Shown in pieces: positions 26,653-36,429 of a stretch of 59,374 nucleotides of DNA. The DNA comes from Neobacillus notoginsengisoli (GTDB lineage: Bacteria; Bacillota; Bacilli; Bacillales; Cytobacillaceae). The DNA lies in contig NZ_QWEG01000019.1 in NCBI RefSeq assembly GCF_003515685.1, positions 1 through 59,374 of the forward strand, read 5' to 3'. Position numbers and translations under genes: made by a program. Under the pieces are notes generated by a model. The model searched no databases, was not told the origin of the DNA, and worked only from the letters and a program-made list of their open reading frames with translations. Each line of letters starts with the position of its first letter. The first letter of the stretch is position 1.

Positions 26653-27339
26653 TCAAGACATGAAAATACGGACATTGACCCGTTCATGTTTCATTTGAGA
26701 TAATTCCAAACCTGGTGACACAATTCCAAAATCATCTTCGCTCAGCGTCAGTATTTTTTCAACGGCCTTTGCCAAGTCTGACATAAAATGATGTGTGATC
26801 AGTTGGCCTGCTGTTTGGCCTAAGGGAATTGCGCGTACCCCATTTTGTACCAGGCTGGAAATAGTAGAATACAAATAGTAGAGTGCTGTATTTGCTTTTG
26901 TTACTCCGAGACCATGAGCGACCATTGTAAAAACAATCGAAGGGTGGCCGAATGCATTTTTCCTCTTCAGTTCTTCTCTGTAATTGGCGAGAATCGGGAA
27001 GCCGAATAACGATTCGGCTATTTTAAGCATACGACTCCCGATCATTTGGGTTCCTTCTCTTGTTTCCCTCGGTAAGTTTTGAACGGTTAGCAGGCGGTCC
27101 AACTCCCATATTCGCTCAAAATCTTCATTTGACAGGGCCTCATAGACGAGCCTGCAGGCGAGCCCATCTGTATAGATGAGCTGCTCATGCAAATACACCT
27201 GCAGCCACTGATAAAACGTTTCTTGGTCCATCACAAGGTTATCCTGAATATAACTTTCCAAACCAAACGAGTGGCTGAAGGCGCCCGTTGGAAAGTTTGA
27301 ATCGCATAGCTGGAATAACGAAAGGGTGTTTTTATCCAT
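26653..27339 (-). CDS. ureF: Urease accessory protein UreF
   Basis: 228 aa, all-helical. UreF activates UreG GTPase during nickel insertion. Hallmarks: [21 protein letters not shown] near the N-terminus (GAFSHS motif), [12 protein letters not shown], and [11 protein letters not shown]. It overlaps the end of ureE by 8 bp, indicating coupled translation. Confidence 0.94.
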   Translation of the reverse strand: MDKNTLSLFQLCDSNFPTGAFSHSFGLESYIQDNLVMDQETFYQWLQVYLHEQLIYTDGLACRLVYEALSNEDFERIWELDRLLTVQNLPRETREGTQMIGSRMLKIAESLFGFPILANYREELKRKNAFGHPSIVFTMVAHGLGVTKANTALYYLYSTISSLVQNGVRAIPLGQTAGQLITHHFMSDLAKAVEKILTLSEDDFGIVSPGLELSQMKHERVNVRIFMS

Positions 27340-27787
27340 GACTGTGTCCTATATGACGAAATGCCTGCTTTACTTTCCGGTCTTCCCGTTTAAAAGGAAT
27401 TCCAAGCTCCTGTAGTAGTTCTTCTACTAAGTAGTCATATTGAACAAGCATATCGTTTTCTTCAAACTGCGCAGGCAGATGCCGGTTTCCCAGCTGGTGT
27501 GCGATTGTCCCCATTTCGTTCATGTTTCTGGGGCTGATCACGAGAAGGTCATCGGAAAGCACGTCAATGACAATCATATTTTTATCGTCCAAATACAGCA
27601 CATCGCCGGCTAAAAGATCGCGCGGCTCTTTCAAACGGATTCCCAGTTCATTTCCATGATCTGTTTTTATCCGCTGGATTCTTTTTACCAAGTCGGCACT
27701 CTCAAGGTAGACCTTCTCAACATGACGCTTGCTAATTTCTTCTTGATCCATGTCTCCTATATTTCCGACAATCTTTTCAATAATCAA
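27332..27787 (-). CDS. ureE: Urease nickel metallochaperone UreE
   Basis: 151 aa. Dimeric nickel chaperone that feeds UreG. N-terminal peptide-binding domain and C-terminal metal domain with GNRHLPAQF (conserved metal-site His) and a short His tail (HIGHSHG). The start is TTG at 27787 with GAGGTG six bases upstream, giving [12 protein letters not shown], the classic UreE beginning; the longer open frame overlaps ureC in a different phase and is rejected. Starts ten bases after ureC. Confidence 0.93.
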   Translation of the reverse strand: MIIEKIVGNIGDMDQEEISKRHVEKVYLESADLVKRIQRIKTDHGNELGIRLKEPRDLLAGDVLYLDDKNMIVIDVLSDDLLVISPRNMNEMGTIAHQLGNRHLPAQFEENDMLVQYDYLVEELLQELGIPFKREDRKVKQAFRHIGHSHG

Positions 27788-27797
27788 TTCCTTCACC

Positions 27798-29513
27798 TCA
27801 GAATAGGAAATAACGCTGTCCCATTGGAACAGTATCAACAGGCTCACATGTCAAAAGCTCTCCATTGACACGCACCTCATATGTTTGTGGATCCACCGTA
27901 ATTTCGGGTGTTTCTGAATTTAGTTTCATATCTTTCTTAGTTAGCTTCCGAATTCCGCCAACAGGGAGAATAATCTTTTCAAGACCAAGCTTTTCATGAA
28001 CTCGATCATCATAAGCCGCTTGAGAAATGAACGTAACCGAGCTCTTTGATAAAGCTTTTCCAAACTGCGCATACATTGGACGGTAAATATATGGTTGCGG
28101 AGTTGGAATCGAAGCATTTGCATCTCCCATTAATGCTTTTACAGCAAGTCCATTTTTAAGAATCATTTCAGGCTTTACTCCAAAAAACTTCGGAGCCCAA
28201 AGGACAAGGTCGGCCATTTTCCCGACTTCAATTGAACCGACATGATCGGAAATTCCATGCGTAATCGCAGGATTAATCGTATATTTTGCAATATAGCGCT
28301 TGGCACGGTTGTTATCCGCATATTGAGTATCTCCCTGGAGAAGGCCTCTTTGTTTTTTCATTTTGTCTGCTACTTGCCAAGTGCGCAAGACAACCTCTCC
28401 AACACGGCCCATTGCCTGTGAATCAGAGCTGACCATGCTGAATACACCCATATCTTGAAGTATGTCTTCAGCAGCAATTGTTTCTCTCCTAATTCTGGAG
28501 TCAGCAAAAGCAATGTCTTCTGGAACAGAAGGATTTAAGTTATGGCAAACCATTACCATATCGAGATGTTCGTCAATTGTGTTTACGGTATAAGGAAGGG
28601 TAGGGTTTGTTGATGAAGGAAGAATATTTAAATATCCCGCTGACTTGATAAGGTCGGGAGCGTGTCCGCCGCCTGCACCTTCCGTATGATACATGTGAAG
28701 AACTCTGCCTTTCACCGCAGCCATTGTATGCTCCATAAAGCCATTTTCGTTCAATGTATCCGCGTGGAGGGCGACTTGAATATCATATTTGTCAGCTGCA
28801 CGTAGTGCGTAATCGAGGGCTGAAGCAGTAGCACCCCAATCTTCGTGCACTTTGAGGCCAATCACACCAGCTTTTATCTGTTCGGCTAAAGGTTCGATTG
28901 CAGCAGAACTTCCTTTTCCTGTAAAACCAATGTTGATAGGAAGGCCTTCTGCCGCCATTAACATACGGTGAATATTCCATTCACCAGGAGTGACCGTCGT
29001 TGCACGTGATCCGGTTGCCGGCCCAGTACCTCCTCCGATTAATGTTGTCGTTCCTGCCGCTAGAGCCAATTGAATTTGATCAGGATTCATAAAGTGAACA
29101 TGCGTATCAATGGCACCGGCGGTAACAATAAAGCCTTCTCCGGCAATAACCTCTGTTGCAGCCCCAATGACAATATCGACATTATCAGTAATGAGCGGGT
29201 TACCGGCTTTTCCAATTGCAGCTATCTTCCCGTCCCTAATCCCAATATCCGCTTTATAAATCCCGGTGTAATCCAGAATCACCGCATTCGTAATAACTGT
29301 ATCCACTACACCATCTTTTTCGCGGGTAGCAAGTGGATGTTGACCCATACCATCTCGAATGACTTTCCCACCGCCAAAAATCACTTCTTCCCCATACTGG
29401 GTATAGTCCTTTTCTATTTGAATAAATAAGTCCGTATCAGCAAGGCGGACAGAGTCACCTGTTGTTGGTCCGAACATTTCAGTATATTGTTTTCTGGACA
29501 TGTTAAAACTCAT
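27798..29513 (-). CDS. ureC: Urease subunit alpha
   Basis: 571 aa, the usual length. Catalytic subunit (EC 3.5.1.5). Every active-site residue is visible: nickel ligands H138 and H140 (DTHVHF), bridging carbamylated lysine K222 (GLKVHEDWG), H251 (ALHADT), H277 ([14 protein letters not shown]), D365 (DSQAMG), and the mobile flap C324-H325 (MVCHNLNP). Start ATG overlaps the ureB stop as ATGA, with AGGG at seven bases. The enzyme should be functional. Confidence 0.98.
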   Translation of the reverse strand: MSFNMSRKQYTEMFGPTTGDSVRLADTDLFIQIEKDYTQYGEEVIFGGGKVIRDGMGQHPLATREKDGVVDTVITNAVILDYTGIYKADIGIRDGKIAAIGKAGNPLITDNVDIVIGAATEVIAGEGFIVTAGAIDTHVHFMNPDQIQLALAAGTTTLIGGGTGPATGSRATTVTPGEWNIHRMLMAAEGLPINIGFTGKGSSAAIEPLAEQIKAGVIGLKVHEDWGATASALDYALRAADKYDIQVALHADTLNENGFMEHTMAAVKGRVLHMYHTEGAGGGHAPDLIKSAGYLNILPSSTNPTLPYTVNTIDEHLDMVMVCHNLNPSVPEDIAFADSRIRRETIAAEDILQDMGVFSMVSSDSQAMGRVGEVVLRTWQVADKMKKQRGLLQGDTQYADNNRAKRYIAKYTINPAITHGISDHVGSIEVGKMADLVLWAPKFFGVKPEMILKNGLAVKALMGDANASIPTPQPYIYRPMYAQFGKALSKSSVTFISQAAYDDRVHEKLGLEKIILPVGGIRKLTKKDMKLNSETPEITVDPQTYEVRVNGELLTCEPVDTVPMGQRYFLF

Positions 29514-29833
29514 GAGTCATCCCTACTTTCTAATGAGCCATCTACTTTATTGTTAAACCCGTACACCCGGCGTTCCCCCGCAAATTTTATTAATTGGATT
29601 TCCTTTTCATCGCCAGGTTCAAAGCGAACCGCGGCACCTGCAGGAATGTTTAACCGTTTCCCATAGGCTTCTTCCCTATTAAATTTAAGCGCAGGGTTCA
29701 CTTCATAGAAATGATAGTGTGAACCGATTTGTATAGGGCGGTCACCAGTGTTGATAACGGAAATAGTAAATACTTCTCGGCCTTCATTACAAATAATATC
29801 TTCTTCTCGTAAAATGTATTCACCTGGCAACAT
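29510..29833 (-). CDS. ureB: Urease subunit beta
   Basis: 107 aa. Small structural subunit; family blocks [44 protein letters not shown] and the [17 protein letters not shown] region. GGAGGG precedes the ATG. Four-base overlap with ureC. Confidence 0.96.
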   Translation of the reverse strand: MLPGEYILREEDIICNEGREVFTISVINTGDRPIQIGSHYHFYEVNPALKFNREEAYGKRLNIPAGAAVRFEPGDEKEIQLIKFAGERRVYGFNNKVDGSLESRDDS

Positions 29834-29849
29834 TCGCGTTCCCTCCTGT

Positions 29850-30152
29850 TTATCGTATCGGACTATGGACAGTTACTAACTTTGTCCCATCTGGAAAAGT
29901 GGCTTCAACCTGAATATCATTAATCATTTCAGGAATCCCTTCCATAACATCTTCCCGAGATAAAATCGTAGCTCCATACTCCATCAGCTCGGCAACAGTT
30001 TTCCCGTCCCTTGCTCCTTCCAATACTTCATAGGTAATAAGGGCTACAGCTTCCGGATGATTTAATTTTAAACCTCTTTCCTTCCGGCGCTTTGCAAGAT
30101 CGGCAGCAACGACGATCATGAGCTTATCAATTTCCCTTGGCAATAAATGCAT
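29850..30152 (-). CDS. ureA: Urease subunit gamma
   Basis: 100 aa, standard length. [20 protein letters not shown] is the canonical start and [18 protein letters not shown] the canonical end. AGGAGG lies eight bases before this ATG; a nearer out-of-frame ATG is ignored. First gene of the operon; expression probably depends on the promoter at 30281-30309 and on a terminator hairpin in the leader. Confidence 0.96.
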   Translation of the reverse strand: MHLLPREIDKLMIVVAADLAKRRKERGLKLNHPEAVALITYEVLEGARDGKTVAELMEYGATILSREDVMEGIPEMINDIQVEATFPDGTKLVTVHSPIR

Positions 30153-30180
30153 TCATTAAACCTCCTTTAATCTTCCAAGT

Positions 30181-30200
30181 AAAAAACCCCATTATTGGGG
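30181..30200 (-). terminator. Intrinsic terminator inside the urease operon leader
   Basis: Minus strand CCCCA-ATAA-TGGGG followed by six T residues, 29 bp before ureA. There is no other gene for it to end, so it would act on the ure transcript itself. An upstream hairpin (AGTGC/GCACT at 30243-30260) carries TTTTTGGGG in its loop, complementary to this terminator's left arm. Confidence 0.65.
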
Positions 30201-30280
30201 AAAGCGGGGCCTTTATTGACAAAGTAAAAAACCATTATCTATAGTGCCCCAAAAAGCACTCAAATAACCGCCACTAGAGC

Positions 30281-30309
30281 ATTTTAGCATAGAAAAAAAT
30301 CAAGGTGAA
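30281..30309 (-). promoter_or_regulatory. Putative urease operon promoter
   Basis: Minus strand TTCACC (30304-30309), 17-bp spacer, and extended -10 TGC-TAAAAT (30281-30286), giving a leader of about 120 nt. Confidence 0.55.
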
Positions 30310-30323
30310 ACATAACGCAATGA

Positions 30324-30367
30324 GTGAAGCAAGGGGACGGTTCCATTGCTTCATTCGGGAGGCAAAA
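30324..30367. repeat. REP-like element, GCTTCATTCGGGAGGC family (copy 2)
   Basis: TGAAGCAA ... GGGGACGGTTCCA ... TTGCTTCA hairpin followed by TTCGGGAGGC. It lies just upstream of the putative ure -35 element. Confidence 0.7.
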
Positions 30368-30616
30368 TAGTTAAGACGACCACTAAGGAATAGAAAAAAT
30401 GTGAATCTGATAAAAATTTATTCGTCCAAGCCAACAAATTTTGACAAAAATTTTTTCACTCACCAGTTAGCATAAAGGTTGAATATTTACAGTAAGGATA
30501 TTAGTATTTAATAGTCCTTTTTAATGTACCCCACCCCCGCTTTGCCTTCATGTGTTACTTCTGTTAAAAAACGTGCCACCAAAACCTGTGCAATAGGAAT
30601 CATCTAGGAGGAAACG

Positions 30617-31036
30617 ATGGAAGAATCAACGTTAAAACGCTTTGGGATCTCAATGGAGGGTCATTTGCTGCGACAGTTTGACCATTTAGTTAAACAAAGA
30701 GGGTATGAAAATCGCTCTGAAGCCATTCGTGATCTAGTCCGTGATGCGCTTATCCAACATTCTTGGGAAAAGGATAATCAAATTGTGGCCGGAAGCATCT
30801 TACTATTTTATGACCATCACAAAAGAAATTTAGTAGAAGAACTCACCAAAGCCCAACATGATATGCACGATATTATCATGTCCACTACCCATTTCCATCT
30901 TGATCATACAAATTGCCTTGAGCTCATTATCGTAAAGGGAAAAGCGAAGGACATCCAGCTGCTCAGTCATAAACTAACTAGCTTAAAAGGTGTGCAGTAT
31001 GGAAAATTCACAGTCGCTCCAGTAGGAAATATTTAA
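30617..31036 (+). CDS. nikR: Nickel-responsive transcriptional regulator NikR
   Basis: 139 aa. Ribbon-helix-helix DNA-binding domain (1-45, LKRFGISMEGHLLRQFD) and ACT-like nickel-binding domain. By alignment to E. coli NikR the ligands are H81, H92, H94 and C100 (THFHLDHTNCLEL). Represses nickel import, and in ureolytic bacteria may also control urease. AGGAGG sits six bases before the ATG. First gene of the nik cluster; divergent from ureA. Confidence 0.96.
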   Translation: MEESTLKRFGISMEGHLLRQFDHLVKQRGYENRSEAIRDLVRDALIQHSWEKDNQIVAGSILLFYDHHKRNLVEELTKAQHDMHDIIMSTTHFHLDHTNCLELIIVKGKAKDIQLLSHKLTSLKGVQYGKFTVAPVGNI

Positions 31037-31077
31037 TTCGAAATTTTTAAAAGTTCACTCATGAATGAGGTGGTTTT

Positions 31078-32703
31078 TTGAAAAGAAAAAAAGTTGGAAT
31101 CATTGTTTCCGCACTTCTCGTTTTATCATTTGTTCTAGCAGGCTGCAATCAGTCAAACCCGAAAGTAACGAGTACAAAAAATAGTTCAGAGAACGATAAG
31201 AAAAAAGATGAGCTCGTCTTGGCCTTTGGATCCGAGCCTGAAACAGGATTTGACCCAACAACAGGTTGGGGCCGTTATGGGTCACCTCTATTCCAAAGTA
31301 CATTGCTAAAGAGAGATGACAAGCTTACTATTGTGAATGATTTAGCAAAAGGTTATGAAGTGAGTGAAGATGGTATTGTTTGGACAGTATCCATACGAGA
31401 TGATGTGAAATTCTCAGATGGCAAGCCCCTGACAGCGGAGGATGTCGTTTTTACCTTTGAGACGGCTGGAAAAAGCGGCTCTGTTGTAGATTTGAATGTT
31501 TTGGAAAAAATCGAAGCAATCGATGCTTACAAAGTAAAATTCACACTAAAAGAGCCGCAATCCACATTTATCAATACTTTAATCGGCACAGGAATTATTC
31601 CAAAACATGCATACGGCGCAAACTATGCTGAAAATCCTATCGGTTCTGGCCCCTTTCAACTCGTTCAGTGGGACAAAGGGCAACAGCTCATCATAAAGGC
31701 TAATCCCGATTACTATGGCAAGCAGCCTTATTTCAAAAAAATCACCTTCTTATTTTTAAGCGAAGATGCCTCTTTTGCTGCTGCTCAGGCTGGCGTGACT
31801 GATCTTGCTTCTATACCAGCCGCGTTCAGCAAACAGAAAGTCTCTGGTATGAAGCTAGAGTCCATTGAAACAGTCGATAACCGGGGAATTGTTTTCCCAT
31901 TTGCAAAATCCGGAAAATTCACGAAAGACGGTTATCCAATTGGAAATGATGTGACAGCTGATCCGGCTATTCGCCATGCAATCAATATGGCTGTAGATCG
32001 ACAGTCACTTGTTGATGGAGTGCTAGAAGGACATGGCACACCAGCCTATACTTCAGTGGATGGACTTCCGTGGTGGAACCCGGATACAGTCATAAAAGAC
32101 GGTGACGTAGAAGGGGCCCGGAAACTTTTAAAAGAAGCTGGCTGGAAAGATCATAACGGAGATGGAGTTCTTGAAAAAGAATCCCTAAAAGCGGAATTCA
32201 CTCTCTATTACCCAGCGAACGATGCAATTAGGCAATCACTGGCCATTTCTGTTGCCGATATGATGAAACCGTTAGGCATTCATATTAAATTAGAAGGCGC
32301 AAGCTGGGATGTGATAGAAAAGAACATGTATTCCAATGCCGTTCTTCTAGGCTGGGGAAGCCACGACCCTCACGAAATGGTGAATATTTATAGCAGCAAA
32401 AACGCTGGAATAGAGTTCTATAACACTGGTTTTTATCAAAATAAAACGGTAGATGGGTACTTTGAAAAGGCTCTTCGCGCTACAAATGAAAAAGATGCAA
32501 TTGAATACTGGAAAAAAGCACAATGGGATGGAAATACGGGTTTAAGTGCAAGAGGTGACGCACCGTGGGCATGGTTAGTCAATATTAATCACTTGTATTT
32601 AGTGAAAGAAGGATTGGATTTCGGAGAACAAAGAATACATGTACATGGTCACGGCTGGCCGGCAACAGATAACATTGCCGAATGGAAGTGGACGGAAGAA
32701 TAG
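31078..32703 (+). CDS. nikA: Nickel ABC transporter substrate-binding lipoprotein
   Basis: 541 aa. SBP family 5 lipoprotein: signal peptide with lipobox VLAGC (Cys about 22), SEPETGFDPTTGWGRYGSPLF, and SIRDDVKFSDGKPLTAEDV. The His-rich WGSHDPHEMVNIY occupies the region that holds the nickel-contact histidine in E. coli NikA. Start is TTG at 31078 with GAGGTG at good spacing. No staphylopine-type (cntKLM) genes are nearby, so direct nickel or nickel-histidine uptake is more likely than opine-metal uptake. The downstream permease start touches its stop codon. Confidence 0.92.
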   Translation: MKRKKVGIIVSALLVLSFVLAGCNQSNPKVTSTKNSSENDKKKDELVLAFGSEPETGFDPTTGWGRYGSPLFQSTLLKRDDKLTIVNDLAKGYEVSEDGIVWTVSIRDDVKFSDGKPLTAEDVVFTFETAGKSGSVVDLNVLEKIEAIDAYKVKFTLKEPQSTFINTLIGTGIIPKHAYGANYAENPIGSGPFQLVQWDKGQQLIIKANPDYYGKQPYFKKITFLFLSEDASFAAAQAGVTDLASIPAAFSKQKVSGMKLESIETVDNRGIVFPFAKSGKFTKDGYPIGNDVTADPAIRHAINMAVDRQSLVDGVLEGHGTPAYTSVDGLPWWNPDTVIKDGDVEGARKLLKEAGWKDHNGDGVLEKESLKAEFTLYYPANDAIRQSLAISVADMMKPLGIHIKLEGASWDVIEKNMYSNAVLLGWGSHDPHEMVNIYSSKNAGIEFYNTGFYQNKTVDGYFEKALRATNEKDAIEYWKKAQWDGNTGLSARGDAPWAWLVNINHLYLVKEGLDFGEQRIHVHGHGWPATDNIAEWKWTEE

Positions 32704-33692
32704 TGGCTAAAAAACTAGGAAAATTCTTCATTCTAAAAGGATTAAGGATGGTGACACTGCTAATCGCCATCTGCTTTATTTCCTTTCTCTTAATTAAAAA
32801 TTCTCCGATTGACCCTATTCAAGCTTATATAGGTGCTGATATGTTGAAGGTAGGCCCCGAGCAGCGTGAAATCATCGCAAAACATTGGGGCCTTGATCAG
32901 CCTTTAATAATGCAATTCTTTCATTGGGCATCTTCCTTGTTAAGGGGGGATTTAGGCACTTCCATGATGTTTCGCCGCCCCGTGGCTGACATTATTAGTG
33001 AACGTTTCTTTCATTCCCTGGCTCTCATGTTAACAGCCTGGACCTTATCCGGAATCATTGGATTTTTCATGGGCGTGATTGCTGCAATGAAAAGGGGTAC
33101 GTGGATCGATCGTTTGATCAAATGGTACTGCTATACACTAGCCTCAACTCCAACCTTTTGGATGGGGCTTCTCTTTCTTATCGTCTTTGCTGTATGGCTA
33201 GGGTGGTTTCCGATTGGAATGGGTGTTCCAGCAGGAGTTCTTGCCGAGAATGTAACATTGTCCGATAAAATCAAGCATCTTATCCTTCCTGCACTCACAC
33301 TGAGTGTCATTGGGGTTGCAAATATTGCGATGCATACAAGACAGAAACTGATTGATATCCTAGCAAGTGATTATATTTTATTCGCAAAAGCGAGAGGTGA
33401 ACAAGGCTTCATCTTATTTTGGAGACATGGATTACGGAATGTGGCCTTACCGGCGATTACCTTACAATTTGCGGCTTTTAGTGAATTATTTGGCGGAGCT
33501 GTGCTAGCCGAGCAAGTCTTTTCTTATCCAGGCTTGGGACAGGCTACGGTAGAGGCTGGTCTACGAGGGGATGTTCCTCTTTTGTTGGGATTAGTCATAT
33601 TTAGTACACTATTTGTTTTTGCCGGAAATTTACTGGCTGATTTCATTTACATGATTTTAGATCCGCGGTTGAGAGAGGGGCGCTCAATATGA
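32703..33692 (+). CDS. nikB: Nickel ABC transporter permease NikB
   Basis: 329 aa from GTG at 32703, which shares one base with the nikA stop (coupled). An ATG at 32682 is in frame but has no ribosome site. About six membrane helices; the inner-membrane coupling motif is ILFAKARGEQGFILFWRHGLRN (EAA-type loop). N-terminal GRFF-type region typical of OppB/DppB/NikB permeases. Confidence 0.92.
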   Translation: MAKKLGKFFILKGLRMVTLLIAICFISFLLIKNSPIDPIQAYIGADMLKVGPEQREIIAKHWGLDQPLIMQFFHWASSLLRGDLGTSMMFRRPVADIISERFFHSLALMLTAWTLSGIIGFFMGVIAAMKRGTWIDRLIKWYCYTLASTPTFWMGLLFLIVFAVWLGWFPIGMGVPAGVLAENVTLSDKIKHLILPALTLSVIGVANIAMHTRQKLIDILASDYILFAKARGEQGFILFWRHGLRNVALPAITLQFAAFSELFGGAVLAEQVFSYPGLGQATVEAGLRGDVPLLLGLVIFSTLFVFAGNLLADFIYMILDPRLREGRSI

Positions 33693-34537
33693 ATTATCGT
33701 CTTGTTCAACGATTCTCTCTAAATAAAAGGCAAAGGACATTCCTATCCATTCTGTTTTCCTTTATTTTTTTATTCGTTGTCATTTTAGGAAGCTATCTAT
33801 TGGATGAAGGAAGAATTGCTACCAATCTTCAAAATAGAAATTCGCCTCCTTCTCTAGCTCATTTGTTTGGCACGGATTGGTTAGGAAGAGATATGTTCAC
33901 GAGAACAATCATGGGGCTTTCATTAAGTATATGGGTTGGCTTGATTGGAGCAATTGGCAGTGCTTCCATCGCTTTACTCCTGGGTATGGCGGCAGCAACA
34001 ATGGGAAAAGCAGCGGATGTCATCATTTCATGGCTCATTGATCTTTTCTTAAGTGTGCCTCACCTTGTCACCCTTATCTTGATTGCTTTTACATTAGGAG
34101 GCGGATTTAAAGGCATTGTCATTGGACTTGCCTTAACCCATTGGCCAAGCTTAGCTCGCGTTATTCGGGCAGAGGTGCTGCAAGTTCGTTCGGCAGAATT
34201 TGTGCAAGTGTCTCGCAACATGGGTAGATCCCAATTGTGGATTGCGATGCATCATATTCTGCCTCATATTTTGCCTCAAGCTTTAATTGGTTTTATGCTC
34301 ATGTTTCCCCATGTTATTTTACATGAAGCGGCCGTAACATTTTTAGGGTTAGGGATGTCTCCTCATGAACCCGCAATCGGCATTATTCTATCGGAATCGA
34401 TGAAGTATTTATCTTCAGGTATGTGGTGGCTTGCCTTTTTCCCTGGGCTTTGCCTGCTGTTGATTGTGAGGACATTTGATTTCATTGGAGAAAATTTGAC
34501 AATGCTTATTGATCCAGTTAGAGCTCATGATTCATAA
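33689..34537 (+). CDS. nikC: Nickel ABC transporter permease NikC
   Basis: 282 aa. OppC/DppC/NikC type: N-terminal SLAHLFGTDWLGRDMFTRTI motif, about five to six helices, and EAA-type loop AEFVQVSRNMGRSQLWIAMHHILPH. ATGA overlap with nikB. Confidence 0.92.
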   Translation: MNYRLVQRFSLNKRQRTFLSILFSFIFLFVVILGSYLLDEGRIATNLQNRNSPPSLAHLFGTDWLGRDMFTRTIMGLSLSIWVGLIGAIGSASIALLLGMAAATMGKAADVIISWLIDLFLSVPHLVTLILIAFTLGGGFKGIVIGLALTHWPSLARVIRAEVLQVRSAEFVQVSRNMGRSQLWIAMHHILPHILPQALIGFMLMFPHVILHEAAVTFLGLGMSPHEPAIGIILSESMKYLSSGMWWLAFFPGLCLLLIVRTFDFIGENLTMLIDPVRAHDS

Positions 34538-34609
34538 GCTTACTAACGTTTATTTTTATTCAGCAAAATCTGGGCGCAAAGACGCATTGATTAGTAGAGG
34601 GGTTGAGAA

Positions 34610-35533
34610 ATGCCTATTCTTGATGTAGAGAATTTATCAGTTTCTTTCAAACAATACGCAACTGGACTTAAACAAGTCCATCATCAAGTGATATCAAATT
34701 TAAGCATTTCGCTGGAGGCGGGTGAAATCCTTGCTGTCGTAGGAGCGAGCGGATCGGGGAAGAGTCTGCTGGCACATGCCATTCTGGGCATCCTTCCGAG
34801 CAACGCAAGGACGAGCGGCACCATTAAATATGCGGGTGAAATCCTTACTTCCAAACGGCAAAAGGCATTAAGAGGGAAAGAAATTGCGATTGTTCCGCAA
34901 TCGGTAAACTTTCTGGATCCGCTTATGCGCGTCGGGAAACAAGTCCGCACGTCTGTCAAAAGCGGGGATGCGGCGGCACTCCAGCGAGAGGTATTCGGGC
35001 GTTTTCACTTAAAAAAAGAAGTTGAAACTATGTATCCTTTTCAGCTTTCCGGCGGGATGGCACGGAGAGTGCTTCTCTCGACCGCCATGGTAAGCGGAGC
35101 AAAAGTCATTATTGCGGACGAGCCTACCCCAGGCCTCGATCCCGTTGTGATAAAGGAAGCTTTAAATAATATTCGAGAGTTCGCCGACAATGGGTGCGCG
35201 GTGTTGTTTATTACACATGATATCGAATCTGCTCTTAAAATTGCGGATAAAATTGCTGTTTTTTATGCAGGCACTACCGTAGAAATTGCTCCGGTAGAAA
35301 ATTTTAAGGGGCAGGGTGAGGCGCTCAGACATCCTTACACGAAGGCATTGTGGAGAGCGCTGCCTCAAAACGATTTTATCCCGATTCCGGGCTCACAGCC
35401 ACATCCAACTGAATTGCCAACAGGATGTTTGTTCGCGCCTCGTTGTCCCCTGGCAACTTCTGAATGTCAAGAAGTGCTGCCGGATATGAGGTTTTTGAGA
35501 AACGGGATGGTGAGGTGTATCCATGCAAATTGA
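34610..35533 (+). CDS. nikD: Nickel ABC transporter ATPase NikD
   Basis: 307 aa. Walker A GASGSGKSL, Q-loop PQSVNFLDP, signature LSGGMARRVLLS (the LSGGM form is typical of NikD), Walker B VIIADEPTPGLD, and H-loop FITHDIES. The C-terminal oligopeptide-transporter tail CLFAPRCPLATSEC is present. Starts 72 bp after nikC with GAGGGG upstream; its sequence looks more GC-rich than nikABC. Confidence 0.92.
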   Translation: MPILDVENLSVSFKQYATGLKQVHHQVISNLSISLEAGEILAVVGASGSGKSLLAHAILGILPSNARTSGTIKYAGEILTSKRQKALRGKEIAIVPQSVNFLDPLMRVGKQVRTSVKSGDAAALQREVFGRFHLKKEVETMYPFQLSGGMARRVLLSTAMVSGAKVIIADEPTPGLDPVVIKEALNNIREFADNGCAVLFITHDIESALKIADKIAVFYAGTTVEIAPVENFKGQGEALRHPYTKALWRALPQNDFIPIPGSQPHPTELPTGCLFAPRCPLATSECQEVLPDMRFLRNGMVRCIHAN

Positions 35534-36119
35534 GGCAAAAGGAATCGGATTCCGGTATGGAAATGGACCGATGCTGTTTCAAGGGGTGGATTTAACCTTA
35601 CATCCAGGTGAAATCATTGGGATTACCGGACCTAGCGGGCGCGGGAAAACAACCTTTTGCAGGATATTGGCTGGTTTCGAACAGGCTGTAGAGGGAACCG
35701 TATTGTTTGATGGAAAGCCATTGAAAAAAAACGGCTATCATCCTGTTCAGTTGATCTTTCAGCATCCAGAAAAAGCAGTGAATCCTCGCTGGAAAATGAG
35801 GAAAACGCTTTATGAAGGATGGCAGCCTGATCAAGAACTGCTAGATTTATTAGGCATTAAACAAGAATGGTTAGGGCGCTGGCCGAATGAATTATCCGGC
35901 GGAGAGCTGCAGCGATTTTGTGTTGCCCGGGCGTTGGGACCAAACACCCGCTTTCTTATTGCGGATGAAATGACAACAATGCTTGATGCCATTACACAAG
36001 CCCAAATATGGCATGCCGTACTGGAAATCGCCAAGAAACGAAACATGGGAATCGTCGTTGTCAGCCATGAAGCAAAGCTGATTGAAAGACTTTGTAATCG
36101 AGTGATTCAATTCGGATAA
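35523..36119 (+). CDS. nikE: Nickel ABC transporter ATPase NikE
   Basis: 198 aa, short for the family because it lacks the C-terminal oligopeptide-transporter tail. Walker A GPSGRGKTT, signature LSGGELQRFCVARAL, Walker B FLIADEMTTMLD, H-loop VVVSHEAK. Overlaps nikD by 11 bp. All ATPase motifs are intact, so it is likely functional with NikD as a heterodimer. Confidence 0.88.
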   Translation: MQIEAKGIGFRYGNGPMLFQGVDLTLHPGEIIGITGPSGRGKTTFCRILAGFEQAVEGTVLFDGKPLKKNGYHPVQLIFQHPEKAVNPRWKMRKTLYEGWQPDQELLDLLGIKQEWLGRWPNELSGGELQRFCVARALGPNTRFLIADEMTTMLDAITQAQIWHAVLEIAKKRNMGIVVVSHEAKLIERLCNRVIQFG

Positions 36120-36143
36120 ATGCTTAAAACAAAAGCCCAGTTT

Positions 36144-36191
36144 AAAGCCCATGGATGCTGAAATTTAGCATTCATGGGCTTTATTATTTTT
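36144..36191 (+). terminator. Terminator after nikE
   Basis: AAAGCCCATGGATGCT / AGCATTCATGGGCTTT stem followed by TATTATTTTTTT; ends the nikR-nikABCDE transcript. Confidence 0.9.
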
Positions 36192-36429
36192 TTGAAAAAA
36201 CTTTAACCGATCAGCCGTATGAAATAAGCCCGCACCCCTGTTAGCGCCATTGACACTTTAAAAAAGCATCTGATGAAATTCTTCTACTTTGTTTCTCTGC
36301 TGCAATTAGCGGGGATATACAAGTAATAGCATACGAAGGACCGTTCCCCCATAGAGGGCATCTTTTCCTGCTCTTTCCTCTGGTGCTCCATGTAATTGAA
36401 GGCTCTAATATGGAAGCACCAGAAACGCT
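36192..36429. other. Intergenic, no gene seen
   Basis: No ribosome-site-supported frame. The minus-strand frame at 36284-36526 is an extension of repeat array B and is rejected. Confidence 0.4.

Larger units (their letters stand above)
30153..30616. other. Divergent ureA-nikR control region
   Basis: About 460 bp between the urease and nickel-uptake operons. It holds the ure leader with two hairpins (30181-30260), a putative ure promoter (30281-30309), a REP-like element (30324-30367), and AT-rich DNA up to nikR. A NikR operator is expected here, but I could not single out a convincing one. Confidence 0.6.

Noticed and set aside
30368-30616. NikR operator between nikR and ureA
   Set aside because: No inverted repeat with the known NikR spacing stood out by eye; a motif search is needed.
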